A DNA stretch of 64,000 nt from Sporichthya polymorpha DSM 43042 (GCF_000384115.1 NZ_KB913029.1:2579057-2643056), one strand, 5' to 3'. Positions 9,031 to 17,810 are shown, counted from the first letter of the stretch. Notes: generated by a model from the letters alone, not told the origin. A program made the numbers and translations.

Positions 9031-9049
9031 TCAGGTCGGAGTGTCCTGA
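9031..9049. promoter_or_regulatory. operator-like dyad between tetR and mmpL
   Basis: TCAGGTC-N5-GTCCTGA, an inverted repeat with one mismatch per arm pair, lies in the divergent spacer 42 bases from the TetR start and about 120 bases from the transporter start. Geometry fits a TetR dimer. Confidence 0.45.
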
Positions 9050-9170
9050 CCGGTCCACGTCGCGAGGGCGGCCGGGGCGAAGTCGGGCGGTGGTCCGTCC
9101 GCGTCCAGGGCATCGCGGCTCGAACATCGAGGCTGGACACGGTGTTCATACGGTTGGTAGACACAGCGCC

Positions 9171-11333
9171 GTGACTGAGCGATCTGAGGGCGCGTTCGGG
9201 GCCTTGGCCCGGCTGATCGTCGAGCGACCACGGGTCGTGGTGCTGCTGACCGTGTCGCTGATCCTCGCGGGTGCTGCACTGTTCCTGCGCTTCGACTCCA
9301 ACCTGCTGGGGGTCGGCTACCAAGTTCCGGGCAGCGAGTCCGAGCAGGCCTCGAAGTTCATCGAGGAGCAGACCGGTTTCACCGAGACTGACCTGCTCGT
9401 CGTCGCGTCCGATTCGCTGACGTTCGACGACAACGAGTTCCAGCGCAGCTTCGACGCGGCCGTCGACGCGATTCGCGAGGAGAACGACGAGCTGCGCGTG
9501 GTGCCGCCGGGCGAGCCGGGCGGCGGCGCGATCTCGGAGGACCGCCACGTCGCCACCGCGACCGTGTATCTGACCGGGGACGTGGCGGACCGTCAGAAAC
9601 TCGCACATCACCTTCAGGACGTCATCGACGACGTCGTCGACGACCCCCTGCGGGCCGGGTTGACCGGGAACTCGCCGGTTCTCGCGGACCTCGTGCACAC
9701 CGAAGAGATCGACGTCGCCAAGGCCGAGCTGGTCGGTTTGCCGATCGCGCTGCTGCTCCTGCTCCTCGCGTTCGGCAGCGTCGTGGCGGCCCTGTTGCCG
9801 TTGATGATGGCCTACGGCGGACTGATCGCCGCGATCGGCGTCGTCGCCCTGCTGATGTTCCTGCTGGACTTCAACAGCTTCGCCGAGACGTTCATGGTGA
9901 TGTTCGGTCTGGCGCTGGGCATCGACTACTCGCTGCTGTTCGTCCGGCGGTTCCGGGAGGAACGGCGGCGCGGCGGCACCGACCGGGAGGTCGTCGAGCG
10001 GACGCTGCGGACGGCCGGCCGGACCGTGCTGTTCAGCGGGACCATCTTCGCGGCTGCCCTGATCCCGGTGCTCCCGAGCGGGCTCCCGTTCTTCTACGAC
10101 ACGATGCTCGCGGTGATCGTGGTCGTCGTGATCGAGCTGCTGCTCCTCGTCACCCTGCTGCCGGTGGTGCTGCTCAAGCTCGGCGACCGGTTGGACAAGG
10201 GCCGACTCCCGGGCCGGCTGGGGGCAGGCCGGCTGAACGAGACCTCACCGCTGTGGAGTCGCTGGGCCCGCGTGGTCATGCGGCGCCCGCTGGCCTTTCT
10301 CGCCGGCGGCGTCTTCCTGCTCGGCGCCGCGGCCACCCCGGTGCTGGACGTCGAGACCGGGATCGATCTGAACGTCCGGGCGTTGAGCGGGAAGGAGTCC
10401 GTCGAGCCGATCACCGATCTGCAGGAGCACTTCCCGAACGCCGCGATCGCGCCGATCGAGGTTCTCGTGCGGGGCGACCAGCAGGCGATCCAGAGCGCCC
10501 AGGCGGTCCTTGACCGCGCCGGCCTCACCGGGATCGCGACCACCGAGATCGGACCCGGGGCGGTGGTGATCACGGGTCAGTCCGCGGCCACGGTCGACTC
10601 CCTGGAGTCGTTCGAGGAGATCAAGCAGCTCCGCGCGAACCTGGCGGACGCCGTTCCGACAGGCGAGGTTCAGGTCACCGGCGTGATCGCGGAAACCGTC
10701 GACTACGCCGACAAGACCGCGACCTGGCAGCCGTGGATCATCGGCGGCGCGTTGGTCCTGTCCTTCCTGCTCCTGCTGATGATCTTCCGCAGCCCGCTCC
10801 TGGCTGCCAAGGCGATCGTGATGAACCTGCTCAGCATCGGGGCCGCGATCGGCTTGACTGTGCTGCTGTTCCAGGACGGGCACGCCGAAGGCCTGCTCGA
10901 CTTCGAGAGCCCCGGCTACCTGCAGCACTGGATGCCGCTGACGCTGTTCATCATGTTGTTCGGGCTGTCCATGGACTACGAGGTCTTCATGGTCTCCCGC
11001 ATCCGCGAGGAGTACGCCCGTCTTGGCAACACCCAGGACGCCATCGCCGTCGGCCTCGAGCGCACGGGCAGCGTCATCACCTACGCGGCCGCGATCATGA
11101 TGGTCATCTTCGGCGCCTTCTGCCTCAGCACCGTTCCCGAGATGAAGCAGCTCGGCATCGGACTCGCGCTGGCCGTCCTGATCGACGCGACGATCGTGCG
11201 GATGGTCCTCGTCCCCGCCTTCATGCGCCTCGCCGGCGACTGGAACTGGTGGATGCCCCGCTGGCTCGACCGGATCCTGCCGACGATCCATCACGACACC
11301 CCGGCCGCGAAAACGCCAGTGCCCCAGGACTGA
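9171..11333 (+). CDS. MMPL-family (RND) membrane transporter
   Basis: 720-residue MmpL-like RND transporter starting with GTG. It has a first membrane helix at about 20-40, a periplasmic domain to about residue 190, a block of helices, a second helix and periplasmic domain from about 390, and a final helix block ending near 700. The duplicated GLALGIDYSLLFVRRFREE and FGLSMDYEVFMVSRIREEY signatures carry the Asp-Tyr pair thought to move protons in MmpL proteins. At 720 residues it belongs to the shorter MmpL3/11-like class. It probably exports a lipid or hydrophobic compound and is likely repressed by the divergent TetR. Confidence 0.92.
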   Translation: MTERSEGAFGALARLIVERPRVVVLLTVSLILAGAALFLRFDSNLLGVGYQVPGSESEQASKFIEEQTGFTETDLLVVASDSLTFDDNEFQRSFDAAVDAIREENDELRVVPPGEPGGGAISEDRHVATATVYLTGDVADRQKLAHHLQDVIDDVVDDPLRAGLTGNSPVLADLVHTEEIDVAKAELVGLPIALLLLLLAFGSVVAALLPLMMAYGGLIAAIGVVALLMFLLDFNSFAETFMVMFGLALGIDYSLLFVRRFREERRRGGTDREVVERTLRTAGRTVLFSGTIFAAALIPVLPSGLPFFYDTMLAVIVVVVIELLLLVTLLPVVLLKLGDRLDKGRLPGRLGAGRLNETSPLWSRWARVVMRRPLAFLAGGVFLLGAAATPVLDVETGIDLNVRALSGKESVEPITDLQEHFPNAAIAPIEVLVRGDQQAIQSAQAVLDRAGLTGIATTEIGPGAVVITGQSAATVDSLESFEEIKQLRANLADAVPTGEVQVTGVIAETVDYADKTATWQPWIIGGALVLSFLLLLMIFRSPLLAAKAIVMNLLSIGAAIGLTVLLFQDGHAEGLLDFESPGYLQHWMPLTLFIMLFGLSMDYEVFMVSRIREEYARLGNTQDAIAVGLERTGSVITYAAAIMMVIFGAFCLSTVPEMKQLGIGLALAVLIDATIVRMVLVPAFMRLAGDWNWWMPRWLDRILPTIHHDTPAAKTPVPQD

Positions 11334-11379
11334 GGACGGACCAGCTGATTCTCACGCGCTCCCTGAACGGAGGACTGTC

Positions 11380-12450
11380 ATGTCCGGAGCGACCGCGTTG
11401 CCCACCGCCCTCGACGGCATCACCGCCGACTGGCTGACCGGTGCGTTGAGCGTCCGGACGCCGGGGACGGTCGTGCGCTCGGTCGAGGTGGAGTCCGTGA
11501 TCTGGGGAACCGCGACGAAGGTGTTCCTCCGGGCCGGGTACGAGACCTGCCCGCCGGACGGTCCGCCGCCGGCGCTGTGCCTGAAGGGCGGCTTCGACGA
11601 CACCATGCGGGCCGTCGCCGGGATCGGGTACCAGGTGGAGGCGCGGTTCTACCGCGACATCGCGGGTCTGCTCGGCGACGCGGTGCCCCGCTGTTGGTAC
11701 GCCGCCGAGGACCCGACGGGCAACCAGGGGCTGCTGATCGTCGACGACCTGCGCGACGCCGGCGTCGTTTTCGGTGGACCGTCGGTGCGCTTCGACGTCG
11801 ACCAGGTCGCGCAAGGCCTCGCGACTCTCGCCTCCGTCCACGGGCGGACCTGGCAGCGTCGTGGCGTCGGGTCGCTCGACTGGCTGACCGTCGGCTCGAT
11901 GCTGTTCCGTCCGGTGGTCGAGAGCTTTCTGACCCCGGCCCACTGGGACGCGTACCAGGAGCTGCCGCAGACCGGCTCCTTCGACGACGCGCTGCGCGAC
12001 CGCGATCGCGTCGACCGTGCCGTCCATCTGCTCTGGGCGGCCGACGACGCGGCTCCGCTGGCGGTCTCGCACGGCGACCCGCACGTCGGCAACACCTTCG
12101 TGCCCGCCGACCGCGTCCCGCGCTTCCTCGACTGGCAGACCACCTGCCTCGCGCCGTGGTCCGACGACGTCGCGTACTTCCTCGTCGGCGCGCTCGAGAT
12201 CGAGGATCGCCGCAAGCACGAGGAGGATCTGCTTCGGCACTACCTCGACGCCCTCGCGGCCGCCGGCGGCGAGGCCCCGCCGTACTCGGAGGCCTGGGAC
12301 GCCTACCGGCGCCACCACCTCCATGGCCTGATGTTCGCCCTCTGCCCACCGGAGATGCAGCCCGCCGAGGTCTGCCGGCAGATGGGGGACCGTTACGCCA
12401 CCGCCGCTCGCGACCACGGCACCCTCGACCTGGTCCTCGCCGACGCCTGA
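11380..12450 (+). CDS. APH-family kinase
   Basis: 356-residue aminoglycoside-phosphotransferase-like kinase with intact catalytic residues: the loop is HGDPHVGN (His231, Asp233, Asn238 by my count) and the metal site FLDWQ. The end, with HLHGLMFALCPPEMQPAEVCRQM, resembles the tails of the kinases at 1 and 1394, so all four copies in this window belong to one subfamily. A strong ribosome site (GGAGGA) precedes the ATG. It follows the MMPL gene by 46 bases, perhaps in one transcript. It is the best preserved of the set and the last gene before the first copy of the nested palindrome. Substrate unknown. Confidence 0.87.
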   Translation: MSGATALPTALDGITADWLTGALSVRTPGTVVRSVEVESVIWGTATKVFLRAGYETCPPDGPPPALCLKGGFDDTMRAVAGIGYQVEARFYRDIAGLLGDAVPRCWYAAEDPTGNQGLLIVDDLRDAGVVFGGPSVRFDVDQVAQGLATLASVHGRTWQRRGVGSLDWLTVGSMLFRPVVESFLTPAHWDAYQELPQTGSFDDALRDRDRVDRAVHLLWAADDAAPLAVSHGDPHVGNTFVPADRVPRFLDWQTTCLAPWSDDVAYFLVGALEIEDRRKHEEDLLRHYLDALAAAGGEAPPYSEAWDAYRRHHLHGLMFALCPPEMQPAEVCRQMGDRYATAARDHGTLDLVLADA

Positions 12451-12466
12451 CCCCGCCGGCGTCAAG

Positions 12467-12510
12467 AAGGGGTGACACCCCCTACTGCGCAGTAAGGGGT
12501 GTCACCCCTT
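12467..12510. repeat. nested 44-bp palindrome, copy 1
   Basis: A 44-bp palindrome with a single mismatched pair, centred between 12488 and 12489. Each half contains a smaller palindrome, GGGGTGACACCCC on the left and GGGGTGTCACCCC on the right, joined through TACTGCGCAGTA. The same element occurs at 49007-49050. It starts 16 bases after a stop codon and ends five bases before the CTA-N7-TAG operator of the next gene, so it could be a terminator, an operator pair or a mobile palindrome. It lacks a long T tail. Confidence 0.85.
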
Positions 12511-12514
12511 GTGA

Positions 12515-12527
12515 CTAATGGGCTTAG
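12515..12527. promoter_or_regulatory. CTA-N7-TAG operator before LLM gene
   Basis: CTAATGGGCTTAG matches the shared dyad CTA-N7-TAG exactly; it overlaps a possible -10 (TTAGAT, 12524-12529) and ends 10 bases before the start codon at 12538. Repression from here would block the LLM-P450 unit. Confidence 0.6.
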
Positions 12528-12537
12528 ATTCGGGGCC

Positions 12538-13428
12538 ATGACGACCTTCGGCGTCGCGGTGCCGTTCTACGACCACCAGGCGGACTACGAGTCCCTGCTG
12601 GCGTTCGCGCGGCGGGCGCACGAGCTCGGGTTCGACGGGCTCTGGCTCTCGGACCACCTCGTGGTCGGGCCGCCGCCGGAGGAGTCGCGGACCTGGTACG
12701 ACGCTCCGACGCTGCTGGCCGGGTTGGCGGCGCACGTCCCCGACATGACGCTCGGGACCGACGTGCTGATCGTTCCCTACCGCCACCCGTTCCTCGCCGC
12801 GAAGATGCTGGCGACGCTCGACGTGATCAGCGGCGGGCGGCTGATCGTCGGCGTGGGGGCGGGGCACTCCGAGCATGAGTTCGACGTCCTCGACGCTCCC
12901 TTCTCCGGCCGCGGCGAAGTCATCGACGAGTACCTCCAGCTCTGGAAGGCCGTCTGGACCGACGGGCCCGCCGTCTTCAGCGGCAAGCACGTCCGGCTTG
13001 ACGAACCCGAGCTCGGGCCGCGGCCGATCTCGAAGCCGCACCCCCCGATCTGGGTCGGCGGCAACGGCCCGGCCGCGATCCGCCGCGCGGCGATGCACGG
13101 CAACGGCTGGCACCCGCTCGCGCTCCCGCCCAAGGCCTACGCGGCCGGCGCCGCACAGCTGGCCGAGCTCGCCGACCGCGCCGGCCGGCCGACCCCGACG
13201 CTGTCGTACAGCGGCTACTTCGGCGAGATCAGCCCGAAGCCGGTCGACACCGACCGCCGCGTCCCGCTCACCGGTGGCGTTCAGCAGGTGATCGACGACA
13301 TCGGCACCTACCGCGACCTCGGCGTCTCCAACTTCGTCTTCCGCCTCGCCGCCCCGAACCTGACGAATGATCAGATCCTCGCCCAACTCGCACTTGTCGC
13401 GTCCGACATCCTGCCCCACGCCCGATAG
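12538..13428 (+). CDS. luciferase-like (F420-type) oxidoreductase
   Basis: 296-residue LLM-class protein. Signals are GFDGLWLSDHLVV near the N-terminus, the mid-protein ISGGRLIVGVGAG strand, IWVGGNGPAAIRRAAMHGNGWHPL in pieces, and a C-terminal helix with LGVSNFVFRL. These are typical of the Rv-type F420-dependent reductases and monooxygenases of actinomycetes. It is the first gene of a unit with the P450 at 13438, ten bases on, so it probably acts on the same substrate or on a hydroxylated product. The ATG at 12538 is chosen since the upstream region is palindrome and operator. Confidence 0.85.
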   Translation: MTTFGVAVPFYDHQADYESLLAFARRAHELGFDGLWLSDHLVVGPPPEESRTWYDAPTLLAGLAAHVPDMTLGTDVLIVPYRHPFLAAKMLATLDVISGGRLIVGVGAGHSEHEFDVLDAPFSGRGEVIDEYLQLWKAVWTDGPAVFSGKHVRLDEPELGPRPISKPHPPIWVGGNGPAAIRRAAMHGNGWHPLALPPKAYAAGAAQLAELADRAGRPTPTLSYSGYFGEISPKPVDTDRRVPLTGGVQQVIDDIGTYRDLGVSNFVFRLAAPNLTNDQILAQLALVASDILPHAR

Positions 13429-13437
13429 GAGCCCCTC

Positions 13438-14673
13438 GTGCCGACCGCCCTCGCCGACGTCCCGCCGGAGCTGCAGACCGACTTCGACATCTACGACCCG
13501 TCGCTCGCGGCGCCGGTCGACCGTGTCCAGGAGGAGCTGGCGGCGCTGGCGAAGCGAGGCCCGATCCTGTACTCCAGCAAGCACGGCGGGCACTGGATCG
13601 TCCTCGGCTACGACGAGGTCCACGAGGTTCTGCGCGACCCGGAGCGGTTCTCCAGCTTCCCGAACAACATCATGCCCCACGGCGGTGAGAAGACCCTTCC
13701 ACTCGAACTCGATCCGCCGGAGCACACCGCCTACCGGCACGCGCTGCAGCCGCTCTTCAGCCCCACCCGCATGCGCGCGCTCGAGGAGCAGATCCGCGCC
13801 ACCGTCACCGAACTGCTCGACGGGTTCGCCGCCCGCGGCGAGGCCGAGTTCGTCTCCGAGTTCGCCCACGAGCTGCCCGCGCGGGTCTTCCTCTCGCTGA
13901 TGGACCTGCCGCTCGAGGACGCCCCGCTGTTCACCGAGGCGACCAACACCTACATGCTCGGCAAGCCCGGAGCCACGGAGGAGGAGTCCAACGCCGCGCG
14001 CGAGGATGCCATGTTCCGGATGTGGAGCTACTTCGGCGACCTCGTGACGGAGCGCCGGTCACGTCCGGTCCCGGGCGACGACGTCACCAGCCAGATCATC
14101 TTCGGCGACGTGACGATCGACGGCGTTCCCCGCAAGTTCACCGACGCCGAGCTCCAGAACATGTTCTTCCTGCTGCTGATCGCGGGCCTGCACACCGTCC
14201 AGGGGTCGCTCGGCTGGGCGGTTGCGCACCTGACCGCACACCCCGACCAGCACCGCAGCCTCACCGAGGACCCGGCGCGCATCCCGGCGGCCGTCGAGGA
14301 GATCCTCCGCATCGAGGCCGCCGTCCACCCGGGCCGCCGCGTCGTCGCCGACACCACGCTCGGCGGCATCGCGCTGCGCGCCGGCGACCAGCTCCTGCTC
14401 AGCCTCGCCGCCGCCAACCGGGACGGCCGCCAGTTCGACGCCCCGGAGAGCTTCGACGGCACGCGCGAGCCCAACCGCCACCTCTCGTTCGGCTCCGGTC
14501 CGCACCGGTGCCTGGGCTCGCACCTCGCCCGCGTCGAGCTGCGGATCGCGCTGGAGGAGCTGCACCGTCGGATCCCGGACTACCGTCTCGCGCCCGACGC
14601 CGTGACGCTCTGGCACGCCAGCCAGGTCCGCGGCGTGCTGCAGCTCCCGATCGTGTTCACGCCCGAAGCCTGA
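13438..14673 (+). CDS. cytochrome P450 (first of three related copies)
   Basis: 411-residue soluble bacterial P450 with GTG start. The K-helix ExxR is in EEILR, and the heme loop is FGSGPHRCLGSHLAR with Cys358 as axial ligand. The I-helix reads AGLHTVQG: the usual acidic residue before Thr253 is His252. The copies at 20323 and 50164 share this change. The N-terminal TDFDIYDP is also shared. It would hydroxylate a hydrophobic substrate using electrons from a ferredoxin, probably that at 20102; no reductase is encoded nearby. It lies ten bases after the LLM gene. Confidence 0.93.
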   Translation: MPTALADVPPELQTDFDIYDPSLAAPVDRVQEELAALAKRGPILYSSKHGGHWIVLGYDEVHEVLRDPERFSSFPNNIMPHGGEKTLPLELDPPEHTAYRHALQPLFSPTRMRALEEQIRATVTELLDGFAARGEAEFVSEFAHELPARVFLSLMDLPLEDAPLFTEATNTYMLGKPGATEEESNAAREDAMFRMWSYFGDLVTERRSRPVPGDDVTSQIIFGDVTIDGVPRKFTDAELQNMFFLLLIAGLHTVQGSLGWAVAHLTAHPDQHRSLTEDPARIPAAVEEILRIEAAVHPGRRVVADTTLGGIALRAGDQLLLSLAAANRDGRQFDAPESFDGTREPNRHLSFGSGPHRCLGSHLARVELRIALEELHRRIPDYRLAPDAVTLWHASQVRGVLQLPIVFTPEA

Positions 14674-14761
14674 CGGCCGGTGTGACGCACTCGGGTTAGG
14701 TCCATTCTGGACGGTTGTGGTTCGATCAGGAGTTACCAGCGAGTAGAAGCGAGGAGAGCCC

Positions 14762-15733
14762 GTGGCTTTGTCGACCCGGTTCACCGACCTGTTCGGGGTG
14801 CAGCACCCGATCGTGTGCGGGGGTATGACCCGCGTCGGTACGCCCGAACTCATCGCAGCGGTGGCGAACGCCGGCGCCCTCGGGTTCATGCCGGCGCACA
14901 ACTCGCCGACCCCCGAGGACCTGGTCAAGGACATCGCGCGGGTGCGTGACCTCACCGACCAGCCGTTCGGCGTGAACTTCACGATCCTCCCGGCGCGGCA
15001 GCCACCGCCGTGGGAGGAGTACATGCGGGCGACGGTCGAGAGCGGCGTTCGGGCGATCGAGACCGCCGGCCAGAACCCCGAGCCCTTCCTCCCGCTGTTC
15101 AAGGACGCCGGGGTCAAGGTGCTGCACAAGTGCACGAGCGTGCGGCACTCCCTCAAGGCCGAGCGCATCGGTGTCGACGCGGTGAGCATCGACGGCTTCG
15201 AGGCCGCGGGGCACCCGGGCGAGGACGACGTCCCCGGCCTGGTCCTGATCCCGGCCCTGGCCGACAAGATCGGCATCCCGTTCATCGCCTCCGGCGGCTT
15301 CGCCGACGGTCGCGGCCTCGCCGCCGCGCTCTCGCTCGGCGCGCAGGGCATCAGCATGGGCACGCGCTTCATGTGCACCGTCGAGGCGCCGATCCACGAG
15401 AACGTGAAGAACCAGATCGTCGCGAACGACGAACGCAGCACGAACCTGATCTTCCGTCAGCTGCGCAACACCGGCCGCTACGCCAAGAACGGCGTCACTG
15501 ACGAGATCGTCCGCATCCTCAACGAGGGCGGCACGTTCGAGGATGTTGCCCACCTCGCCTCCGGCGAGAAGGGCGCGGTCGTCCTGCAGACCGGTGACCT
15601 GGAGGCCGGCGTGTGGTGCGCGGGGCAGACCCAGGGTCTGATCTCCGACATCCCGACGGTGGCCGACGTCGTCACGCGCATCGTCGCCGACGCCGAAGCC
15701 GCGCTCGACCGCGTGGCGGCGCTGCGGCGGTAG
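14762..15733 (+). CDS. nitronate-monooxygenase-like FMN protein
   Basis: 323-residue TIM-barrel flavoprotein of the nitronate monooxygenase/2-nitropropane dioxygenase family. Signatures are the N-terminal HPIVCGGMTRV, the segment GFEAAGHPGEDDV with the conserved histidine, and the FMN-phosphate strand ASGGFADGRGLAAAL with LGAQGISMGTRF. Actinomycete relatives include IpdC, a flavin reductase of steroid C/D ring breakdown, so a role as a CoA-ester reductase is as likely as nitronate oxidation. GTG start with GAGGAG before it. It is 88 bases after the P450 stop and followed by a hairpin terminator. Confidence 0.85.
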   Translation: MALSTRFTDLFGVQHPIVCGGMTRVGTPELIAAVANAGALGFMPAHNSPTPEDLVKDIARVRDLTDQPFGVNFTILPARQPPPWEEYMRATVESGVRAIETAGQNPEPFLPLFKDAGVKVLHKCTSVRHSLKAERIGVDAVSIDGFEAAGHPGEDDVPGLVLIPALADKIGIPFIASGGFADGRGLAAALSLGAQGISMGTRFMCTVEAPIHENVKNQIVANDERSTNLIFRQLRNTGRYAKNGVTDEIVRILNEGGTFEDVAHLASGEKGAVVLQTGDLEAGVWCAGQTQGLISDIPTVADVVTRIVADAEAALDRVAALRR

Positions 15734-15764
15734 ATCCCGCCGGCGACACGTCGCCGACCAGCCG

Positions 15765-15796
15765 AGGGGCACAGCATCGAAAGGTGTTGTGCCCCT
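15765..15796 (+). terminator. rho-independent-type terminator
   Basis: Perfect 9-bp stem AGGGGCACA / TGTGCCCCT around a 14-base loop, starting 31 bases after the flavoprotein stop and ending in TT. The T run is very short, as usual in GC-rich genomes. Confidence 0.6.
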
Positions 15797-15814
15797 TGAC
15801 GACTCGAGGGAAAT

Positions 15815-15827
15815 CTATACCCTGTAG
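15815..15827. promoter_or_regulatory. CTA-N7-TAG operator before Rieske gene 1
   Basis: CTATACCCTGTAG is an exact CTA-N7-TAG dyad and on the reverse strand shares ACCTACAGG with the sites at 24523 and 59124. TATAC inside it may serve as the -10, though no well-spaced -35 was found (TTGACG at 15796 is too close). Confidence 0.6.
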
Positions 15828-15870
15828 GTAACGCACACAGGTATGGAATGGTCAGTGGCTGTGTGCTTAC
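15828..15870 (+). promoter_or_regulatory. long inverted repeat in the leader of Rieske gene 1
   Basis: GTAA-C-GCACACAG at 15828-15840 pairs with CTGTGTGC-TTAC at 15859-15870: 12 paired bases with one bulge, and an 18-base loop. It lies between the operator and the ribosome site (AAAGGAG at 15873). It could be a second operator or an RNA hairpin affecting translation of the TTG-initiated gene. Confidence 0.5.
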
Positions 15871-15886
15871 CTAAAGGAGTAAGGTT

Positions 15887-17179
15887 TTGTCCGAGGAGCT
15901 CGCTTCAGGAGTCGGGATGGACGAGGTCGCTCTCGATCGGGAACGCCGCATCCGCCGGGCGCTGCAGTTGCTGCGCGAGAACACCACCGACAAGTTCGAC
16001 GGCACGGTGACCTTCACCTCCGGCGAGCACGTCGACCCGGTCGTTGCCGAGCGTGAGCGCGAGCTGATCTTCGGCCGCGTGCCCACGATCGTGGCGCACA
16101 GCAGCGAGATCCCGCAGCCGTACGACTTCGTGACGCTCCAGCTGCCGCGCAACAAGGTCATCGTCGCCCGCCAGCCCGACGGCGGTGTCAAGACCTTCGT
16201 CAACCTCTGCCGGCACCGCGGCGCCCTCCTCGAGGAGGAGAGCTTCCAGGGCTGCGGTCGTGCGCGCCTGTTCTCCTGCCCGTACCACCGCTGGTCGTAC
16301 AACATCGACGGCTCGCTGCGCACGATCACCCGCGCCAGCACCTTCGGTGACGTCGACAAGACCAAGCAGGGCCTGATCGAGCTCCCCACCGAGGAGCGGC
16401 ACGGCTTCATCTGGGTCGTCGACAACGCGAACGCCACGATCGACGTTCAGACCTGGCTCGGCCCGGACATGGACTCGATCCTCGAGGGCTACGGGCTGGC
16501 CGACCTGGTCGCCGTCCGCGCCGAGGGCTTCGACGAGCCCGTCAACTGGAAGATCATGCAGGACGCCTTCCTCGACGGGTACCACATCGCCTACGCGCAC
16601 CCGAACACCGCGGCGAAGCACATCCACACCAACGTCATGGCGTTCGAGGACTTCGGCCGGCACTGCCGGTTCATCGCTCCCCGGAAGACCATCGACAAGT
16701 GGATCGACGTCGACCCGCCCGAGGACGAGAGCCTGGTCCCGCACGTCACCGAGACGCAGTTCCTCGGCCCGTGCCACACCCTGCTCAAGCAGCCGGACCA
16801 CTACCAGCTGCTCACGTTCCGGCCGGACCCGGTGCACCCGGACCGCTCCTACATGGAGATGCGCCTCATGGTGCCGCCGCAGGAGCGCACGTCGCTGACG
16901 CCGGAGAAGTGGCAGCGGCTGTGGGACAAGAACTGGGAGATCCTGCTCGCCGTCCTGCACGCCGAGGACTTCCCGTTGCTGCGCGCCTCGCAGACCGGTA
17001 TGGGCAGCAAGGACGCCGGCACCATGGTGATGGGTCGCAACGAGACCGCGAACCAGGTGTTCCACCGCGAGGTCCGGCGCATTCTGGCCGCCGCCGACGA
17101 CGAGGTGGCTCCGCCGCTGCCGGCGACCTCGGTCGGCGTCGTGGCGCCGCCCGTCGTCGAGACACCGGTCAAGTCCTGA
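15887..17179 (+). CDS. Rieske non-heme iron oxygenase, alpha subunit (copy 1)
   Basis: 430-residue aromatic/alicyclic ring-hydroxylating oxygenase large subunit. The Rieske [2Fe-2S] site is C108-x-H110 (CRHRG) and C131-x2-H134 (CPYHRWSY), with a few more residues between the halves than in copy 2. The mononuclear iron site is NWKIMQDAFLDGYHIAYAHP with His233 and His238. It starts at TTG behind a strong AAAGGAG. No beta subunit or reductase is encoded next to it, so it is probably a homo-oligomer relying on distant electron carriers. The paralogue at 52943 starts with TTG too. Regulated by the dyad at 15815. Confidence 0.92.
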   Translation: MSEELASGVGMDEVALDRERRIRRALQLLRENTTDKFDGTVTFTSGEHVDPVVAERERELIFGRVPTIVAHSSEIPQPYDFVTLQLPRNKVIVARQPDGGVKTFVNLCRHRGALLEEESFQGCGRARLFSCPYHRWSYNIDGSLRTITRASTFGDVDKTKQGLIELPTEERHGFIWVVDNANATIDVQTWLGPDMDSILEGYGLADLVAVRAEGFDEPVNWKIMQDAFLDGYHIAYAHPNTAAKHIHTNVMAFEDFGRHCRFIAPRKTIDKWIDVDPPEDESLVPHVTETQFLGPCHTLLKQPDHYQLLTFRPDPVHPDRSYMEMRLMVPPQERTSLTPEKWQRLWDKNWEILLAVLHAEDFPLLRASQTGMGSKDAGTMVMGRNETANQVFHREVRRILAAADDEVAPPLPATSVGVVAPPVVETPVKS

Positions 17180-17222
17180 CCTGCTTTCACGCCGTCAGAA
17201 ACGTTGAGGTAGAACCACTTCG

Positions 17223-17810
17223 ATGATCACGGTCGAGGTACGCGACGAGCTGTCCGAGGAGGAGAGCGCCGAGCTGTCGGCGCTCATCTCCTCCTCCGCC
17301 GTCTACGACGAAGAGGCTGGTTTCTCGACGGTCGACCTGCAGGCCGACCTCGACGACAACCACGAGGTCTTTCAGGTCCTCGCGCGCTCCACGCCGGGGT
17401 TCCACGGGTCGGAGGAGACCCCGCTCGTCGCGTACTTCCGACTGGCCGTCGACCGGGCCGGCGGCGCGGTCGCCCAGATGCTCGTGAAGCCGGAGTTCCG
17501 GTCGCTCGGCATCGCCACGCTGATGGTCGAGACGCTCTCCGAACGTCCCGGCGAGGGCTTCGCCGGGACGGGTGCGGTGAGCATCAGCTGCTGGGCGCGC
17601 GGGAACCATCCCGCCGCCGACCGCATGTCCCGCCGCTTCGGCGCCGAGGTCGAGGGCGCCACCTGGACGCTGTACCGCGGCTCGGAGAAGCTGATCGTCG
17701 ACCCCGAGGATGAGGGTGCGGTTCTGAGGGCCCGTCACGACGGGTTCGTGCACGACCAGACGGACGTCCGCTACGTCTGGCGCGTCCCCGCCGTTCCGCT
17801 CGTCGGCTGA
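17223..17810 (+). CDS. GNAT-fold acetyltransferase-like protein
   Basis: 195-residue protein with the acetyl-CoA-binding motif of the GNAT family at about residue 95: MLVKPEFRSLGIATLMVETL carries the R/Q-x-x-G-x-A pattern. The wording is close to the first domain of mycothiol synthase (MshD), but one domain only is present, so it is not MshD itself. It follows the Rieske oxygenase by 43 bases and likely shares its transcript. What it acetylates, or whether it acts as a carrier-binding relic, is unknown. Confidence 0.7.
   Translation: MITVEVRDELSEEESAELSALISSSAVYDEEAGFSTVDLQADLDDNHEVFQVLARSTPGFHGSEETPLVAYFRLAVDRAGGAVAQMLVKPEFRSLGIATLMVETLSERPGEGFAGTGAVSISCWARGNHPAADRMSRRFGAEVEGATWTLYRGSEKLIVDPEDEGAVLRARHDGFVHDQTDVRYVWRVPAVPLVG

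Noticed and set aside
8990-9127. N-terminal extension of the TetR protein at 8390
   Set aside because: The extension is low-complexity and covers the divergent promoter and operator region; the GTG at 8989 gives a normal TetR length.
12467-12510. Palindrome considered as a CRISPR repeat
   Set aside because: There are only two distant copies and no spacer array; the structure is a single dyad.
14700-14712. GTCCATTCTGGAC palindrome and nearby TTAGGT before the flavoprotein gene as another shared operator
   Set aside because: It lacks the CTA-N7-TAG spacing; it may be a different site but cannot be counted with the regulon.
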